DNA of 64,000 nucleotides from LMUY01 sp964235495 (GTDB lineage Bacteria > Pseudomonadota > Alphaproteobacteria > Acetobacterales > Acetobacteraceae), in the NCBI GenBank assembly GCA_964235495.1, contig CAXSAX010000011.1, positions 32,303 through 96,302 of the forward strand. The letters are read 5' to 3'. This document shows, one piece after another, positions 61,268-64,000 of this stretch. How positions within the stretch are numbered: position 1 is the stretch's first letter; every line of letters starts with the position of its first letter. The notes under the pieces were generated by a model. The model was not told the origin of the DNA. It saw only the letters and a list, made by a program, of their open reading frames with translations, and made no database searches. The position numbers were made by a program, and so were the translations under genes.

Positions 61268-61660
61268 CTATTGCAGGATGATCGCGACCCGGCGGTTTTG
61301 CGGCTCGCGCACGCCGGGTGCGGTCTGCACCAGCGGGCGCGTGTCGCCGAACGCCTGGATCTGGATTTCCTTCGCCGGCACGCCGTCGCGCACCAGCTCG
61401 GCGGCAACGGTCTGGGCACGGCGCAACGAAAGCTTCTGGTTGTACTGCTTGGTGCCGGACAAGTCGGCGTTGCCCTGCACCTCGATGCGGGTGGCCTGCA
61501 CGCGGGTGCTGGCCTGTGCCGCCTCTGCGACGATCTGGCGGGCGCGGTCGGTCAGGTCGGCACGGTCCCAGTCAAAGAATACCAGGTAGGTGCGCGACGG
61601 CGCCACGACGGGGGAAGGCGCGGCGGGCGGCGGCGGCGGCACCGGGGCGGGCGTGTTGAA
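61268..61660. repeat. 393-bp direct repeat, copy 1 (OmpA C-terminal domain)
   Basis: Matches 62583-62975 base for base (offset 1,315) as far as read, from the stop codon to the start of the Pro-rich linker; sequence on both sides differs at once. Pattern of gene conversion. Confidence 0.9.
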
Positions 61661-62356
61661 GGCGTAGCGGATGCCGAGAACGCCGCTGTGGTTCAGGTTC
61701 TCGGTGATGTCGTAGTTGCCCTTGGCACCGGGCGTCGAGATCGAGGTGGCGCGGAAGGTCTGGTTGCCGAGAACGCCGAGGAAGCGGTACTCGGCCGTAA
61801 ATGCCAGGCCCGGCAACGTGGTGATCGGGAAGGCGAAGCCCACGATGCCCTGATAGGCAAAGTTGCCGCTCGACGTGCCGCCGAGATGCGTGACATCGCC
61901 GGTCGTCTGCACCGCGTTCAGGCCGTTCAGGTGGCTCCACTCCCAGCCAGCGCCGACGCCCACGTAGGGCGTGAACGGATAATCTAGGCCGAAAGGACGC
62001 AAATCCACATCGTAGAGCACATTGCCTAGCGCGCCGTAGTCCTGCTGGGTGCTCTGGCCGCCTTCCGGCGCCTGGCTGGTGAACTTGCGGATGCCGGTGG
62101 AGCGATAGTTACCCTCCACTTCCAGGCGCAGGCCGTTGCCGAGGCCATAGCCGACGCTGCCCAGGCCGCCGTAGCCGTCCGCATCGAACGTCAGCCGCGA
62201 GGAGCCGAACTCGGCGCCTGGGGACGCATGCGCGTGCTCTGCCTGCTTATAGTTGAACAAGGCGCCGGCACCGACATAGAGGCCGTCAACTGGCTGGGCC
62301 AAGGCGAGGCCTGGCAGGCAGATAGCGGCAGCGGTGGCGAGGAGACGGAGCTGCAT
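61268..62356 (-). CDS. OmpA-family outer-membrane protein, copy 1
   Basis: 362 residues. Signal peptide (MQLRLLATAAAICLPGLALA), an eight-strand barrel-like N-terminal half (GLYVGAGALFNY, GNGLRLEVEGNYRS, TPYVGVGAGWEW), a Pro-rich linker, and a C-terminal OmpA domain (VFFDWDRADLTDRA, IEVQGNADLSGTKQYNQ) that binds peptidoglycan. Its last 393 bp are identical to copy 2. A TATAAT promoter is upstream. Confidence 0.93.
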   Translation of the reverse strand: MQLRLLATAAAICLPGLALAQPVDGLYVGAGALFNYKQAEHAHASPGAEFGSSRLTFDADGYGGLGSVGYGLGNGLRLEVEGNYRSTGIRKFTSQAPEGGQSTQQDYGALGNVLYDVDLRPFGLDYPFTPYVGVGAGWEWSHLNGLNAVQTTGDVTHLGGTSSGNFAYQGIVGFAFPITTLPGLAFTAEYRFLGVLGNQTFRATSISTPGAKGNYDITENLNHSGVLGIRYAFNTPAPVPPPPPAAPSPVVAPSRTYLVFFDWDRADLTDRARQIVAEAAQASTRVQATRIEVQGNADLSGTKQYNQKLSLRRAQTVAAELVRDGVPAKEIQIQAFGDTRPLVQTAPGVREPQNRRVAIILQ

Positions 62357-62378
62357 GGTGGGCGATATCCTGTCGGTC

Positions 62379-62406
62379 ATTATAGCGTCGTCGCTAGTGT
62401 GGCCAA
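62379..62406 (-). promoter_or_regulatory. Promoter for OmpA-family copy 1
   Basis: Minus strand TTGGCC (62406-62401), 16-nt spacer, perfect TATAAT (62384-62379). A CAGGA ribosome-binding site follows before the ATG at 62356. Confidence 0.6.
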
Positions 62407-62536
62407 TGACGTGCTGAAACCCAAGGGGCTTACCCCGGCGCCGGCACCGGCAAGAGCCATCCAGGTGCGATTGCGATGCCATAGTATCTTAGACGTGACA
62501 CTTTGGCGTTGGTGCCCGACCAGCAGGAACCCGCCT

Positions 62537-62573
62537 GCCGGCAGGGTGGGCGGATCGCGCCCACCCTGCCGGC
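62537..62573. terminator. Strong hairpin downstream of OmpA-family copy 2
   Basis: Perfect 16-bp inverted repeat (GCCGGCAGGGTGGGCG and complement) with a 5-nt loop, 10 nt after the copy 2 stop on the minus strand. No T tract, but very stable. Confidence 0.65.
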
Positions 62574-62582
62574 GTGCTCAAG

Positions 62583-62975
62583 CTATTGCAGGATGATCGC
62601 GACCCGGCGGTTTTGCGGCTCGCGCACGCCGGGTGCGGTCTGCACCAGCGGGCGCGTGTCGCCGAACGCCTGGATCTGGATTTCCTTCGCCGGCACGCCG
62701 TCGCGCACCAGCTCGGCGGCAACGGTCTGGGCACGGCGCAACGAAAGCTTCTGGTTGTACTGCTTGGTGCCGGACAAGTCGGCGTTGCCCTGCACCTCGA
62801 TGCGGGTGGCCTGCACGCGGGTGCTGGCCTGTGCCGCCTCTGCGACGATCTGGCGGGCGCGGTCGGTCAGGTCGGCACGGTCCCAGTCAAAGAATACCAG
62901 GTAGGTGCGCGACGGCGCCACGACGGGGGAAGGCGCGGCGGGCGGCGGCGGCGGCACCGGGGCGGGCGTGTTGAA
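62583..62975. repeat. 393-bp direct repeat, copy 2 (OmpA C-terminal domain)
   Basis: See the copy at 61268-61660; encodes linker and OmpA domain of the second gene. Confidence 0.9.
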
Positions 62976-63683
62976 GGCAAAGCGCACACCCACGACCAAG
63001 CTGTGGTTCAGGTTCTCGGAAATCTGTGCGCTTTCAGCGCTCAGCCCGCCGTTGAAGTTCTGCGCCTTGAACTTCTGATTACCCAGCACGCCGAGGAAAT
63101 GGTAGTCGATGGTGAAGGCCAGGCCCGGGATCGGCTCGACCGGGAAGGCCACGCCGGCGATGCCCTGATAGGCGAAGTTGCCGTTCGTGCCGCCGAAATG
63201 GTTCACTTGGCCGGTGACGGCGTCGGTCGTGGTCAGGCCCTGGATGTGGCTCCACTCATAACCGGCGCCGAGGCCGACATAGGGCTGCAGGAACGGCACG
63301 CCGAACGGCCGCAGGTCCACATCGTACAGCACGTTGACGAGCGCGCCGTAGTCCTCCTGGGTCGTGCCGCCGCCTTGGTTCGGGTTGGTCGTGCCATACA
63401 CCCCCAGCAGGCTGCTCTGGCGGTAGTTGCCCTCCACCTCGGCCCGCAGGCCGTTGCCCAGGCCATAGCCGACGCTGCCGAGGCCGCCGAGGCCGCCGGC
63501 ATCGAAGCGGAAGCGGGGGGAGGGGCCGGTCAGGCCGGAATCCGGCGAGGTCCGCAGGTGCTCGTCCTGCTTGAGGTTGGCCAGCGCGCCGGCGCCGATG
63601 TACAGCCCCTCGATCGGCTGAGCGGCGGCAAGGCATGGCAGCGACGCGGCCGCGGTCGCGAGAAGAATGAAGCGCAAGTTCAT
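62583..63683 (-). CDS. OmpA-family outer-membrane protein, copy 2
   Basis: 366 residues with signal peptide (MNLRFILLATAAASLPCLAAA). Barrel half is related to but clearly diverged from copy 1 (GLYIGAGALANL, GNGLRAEVEGNYRQ, QPYVGLGAGYEW), while the OmpA domain is identical. Arranged in tandem with copy 1, each with its own regulatory gap. Confidence 0.93.
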   Translation of the reverse strand: MNLRFILLATAAASLPCLAAAQPIEGLYIGAGALANLKQDEHLRTSPDSGLTGPSPRFRFDAGGLGGLGSVGYGLGNGLRAEVEGNYRQSSLLGVYGTTNPNQGGGTTQEDYGALVNVLYDVDLRPFGVPFLQPYVGLGAGYEWSHIQGLTTTDAVTGQVNHFGGTNGNFAYQGIAGVAFPVEPIPGLAFTIDYHFLGVLGNQKFKAQNFNGGLSAESAQISENLNHSLVVGVRFAFNTPAPVPPPPPAAPSPVVAPSRTYLVFFDWDRADLTDRARQIVAEAAQASTRVQATRIEVQGNADLSGTKQYNQKLSLRRAQTVAAELVRDGVPAKEIQIQAFGDTRPLVQTAPGVREPQNRRVAIILQ

Positions 63684-63922
63684 GGCGAAGAGCTGTCCTG
63701 GAGGTTACGTCGCCCCCCGCCTAATCGAAGTGACGGGCAGGACAACCCACAAACCTGGCATCGCACTGCAATATCCAGTTACACCGTTGATTTCATTGCA
63801 TCGGCTGCGGGCATGATCGCTTTATCGTGATCACCCGGCCCGGCGTGCGCCCAGACTCGCCAGCATCGGCTTGCAGCATTGACTCGACAGGCGGCAGGCG
63901 CGACACAGCGCGCTGTCCGGCT

Positions 63923-63997
63923 GGCGGCGTAGCTCAGCGGTAGAGCAGGGGAATCATAATCCCTTGGTCGGCGGTTCAAATCCGTCCGCCGCTACCA
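63923..63997 (+). tRNA. tRNA-Met (anticodon CAU)
   Basis: Cloverleaf can be drawn: acceptor GGCGGCG/CGCCGCT (first pair G-U), D-stem GCTC/GAGC, anticodon loop ATCATAA, T-loop TTCAAAT, discriminator A and encoded CCA. Pair 1-72 is G-U, not the C-A mismatch of initiators, so an elongator Met (or Ile-lysidine type) tRNA. TTGACT at 63879 could be its -35, but no good -10 follows. Confidence 0.92.
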
Positions 63998-64000
63998 GCC

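Noticed and set aside
61268..62975. Tandem OmpA repeat as a pure assembly artefact
   Set aside because: The non-repeated halves differ throughout and each gene has its own signal peptide and upstream region, so two genes exist; only exact identity of the 393 bp needs long-read proof.
63923..63997. tRNA-Met as an integration site for an island
   Set aside because: No integrase or direct repeat of the tRNA 3' end is visible to its left; sequence to the right is outside the window.

Overview
The window is 64 kb of high-GC DNA (roughly 70% by eye) that reads as the chromosome of an alphaproteobacterium, most likely Rhodospirillales/Acetobacteraceae. The support is gene order and family types: an rplU-rpmA-obgE-proB-proA-nadD-rsfS block with rlmH and gpmI nearby, ruvB-ybgC-tolQRAB, hemC-hemD-mitofilin/Mic60-hemY, tsaD diverging from hemC, purQ-purL followed by bolA-grxD, and a KirBac channel. 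There is no prophage, insertion sequence, rRNA operon or CRISPR array. One tRNA (Met, CAU) lies at the right edge. Genes are packed, with many ATGA, GTGA and TGATG overlaps, and no gene-free stretch exceeds 300 bp.

Layout. 1-4.0 kb: nitrite/sulfite reduction genes (FAD oxidoreductase, NirA-type reductase, CysJ-like flavoprotein cut by the left edge). 4.1-16.5 kb: gpmI, a TPR/ATP-grasp protein, and the ribosome-silencing/NAD/proline/Obg/L27/L21 block, interrupted by a S46 peptidase gene on the other strand. 16.5-21.8 kb: HbpS-like protein, porin, folP, glmM, thiD. 21.8-28.2 kb: hydrolase, GspK with a secreted phosphoesterase, peroxiredoxin, orphan solute-binding protein, ArsM. 28.3-29.55 kb: a low-GC one-gene island coding for a proteasome/HslV-like Ntn hydrolase. 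29.6-34.3 kb: type II secretion genes (prepilin peptidase, gspE, F, H, I). 34.3-39.6 kb: ruvB-ybgC-tolQRAB. 39.6-46.4 kb: heme synthesis and Mic60, tsaD, rlmJ, and three small disordered proteins. 46.6-52.1 kb: purQL, a low-GC DpnI-like nuclease gene, and bolA-grxD-gor. 52.1-56.7 kb: glycosyltransferase, tyrS, KirBac, hydrolase. 57-61.3 kb: a sulfur-mobilisation operon (cysE, two cysteine desulfurases, ferredoxin, mnmA). 61.3-63.7 kb: two tandem OmpA-family genes sharing an identical 393-bp 3' end. 63.9 kb: tRNA-Met.

The most interesting items are: (1) the low-GC proteasome/HslV-like Ntn hydrolase with a long C-terminal extension; (2) a stand-alone DpnI catalytic domain inserted between purL and bolA; (3) a multi-hairpin dispersed repeat present twice with compensatory changes, one copy filling the gspE-gspF gap; (4) apparent gene conversion between the two OmpA genes; (5) a S46 peptidase gene with a compositional mosaic inside a conserved gene block; (6) a cysE/desulfurase junction where a GTGA overlap seems to have become GTAA; and (7) a small ORF with a strong ribosome-binding site between two hairpins where pal would be expected after tolB. 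All assignments come from reading the sequence and from memory of the families; no database search was run.
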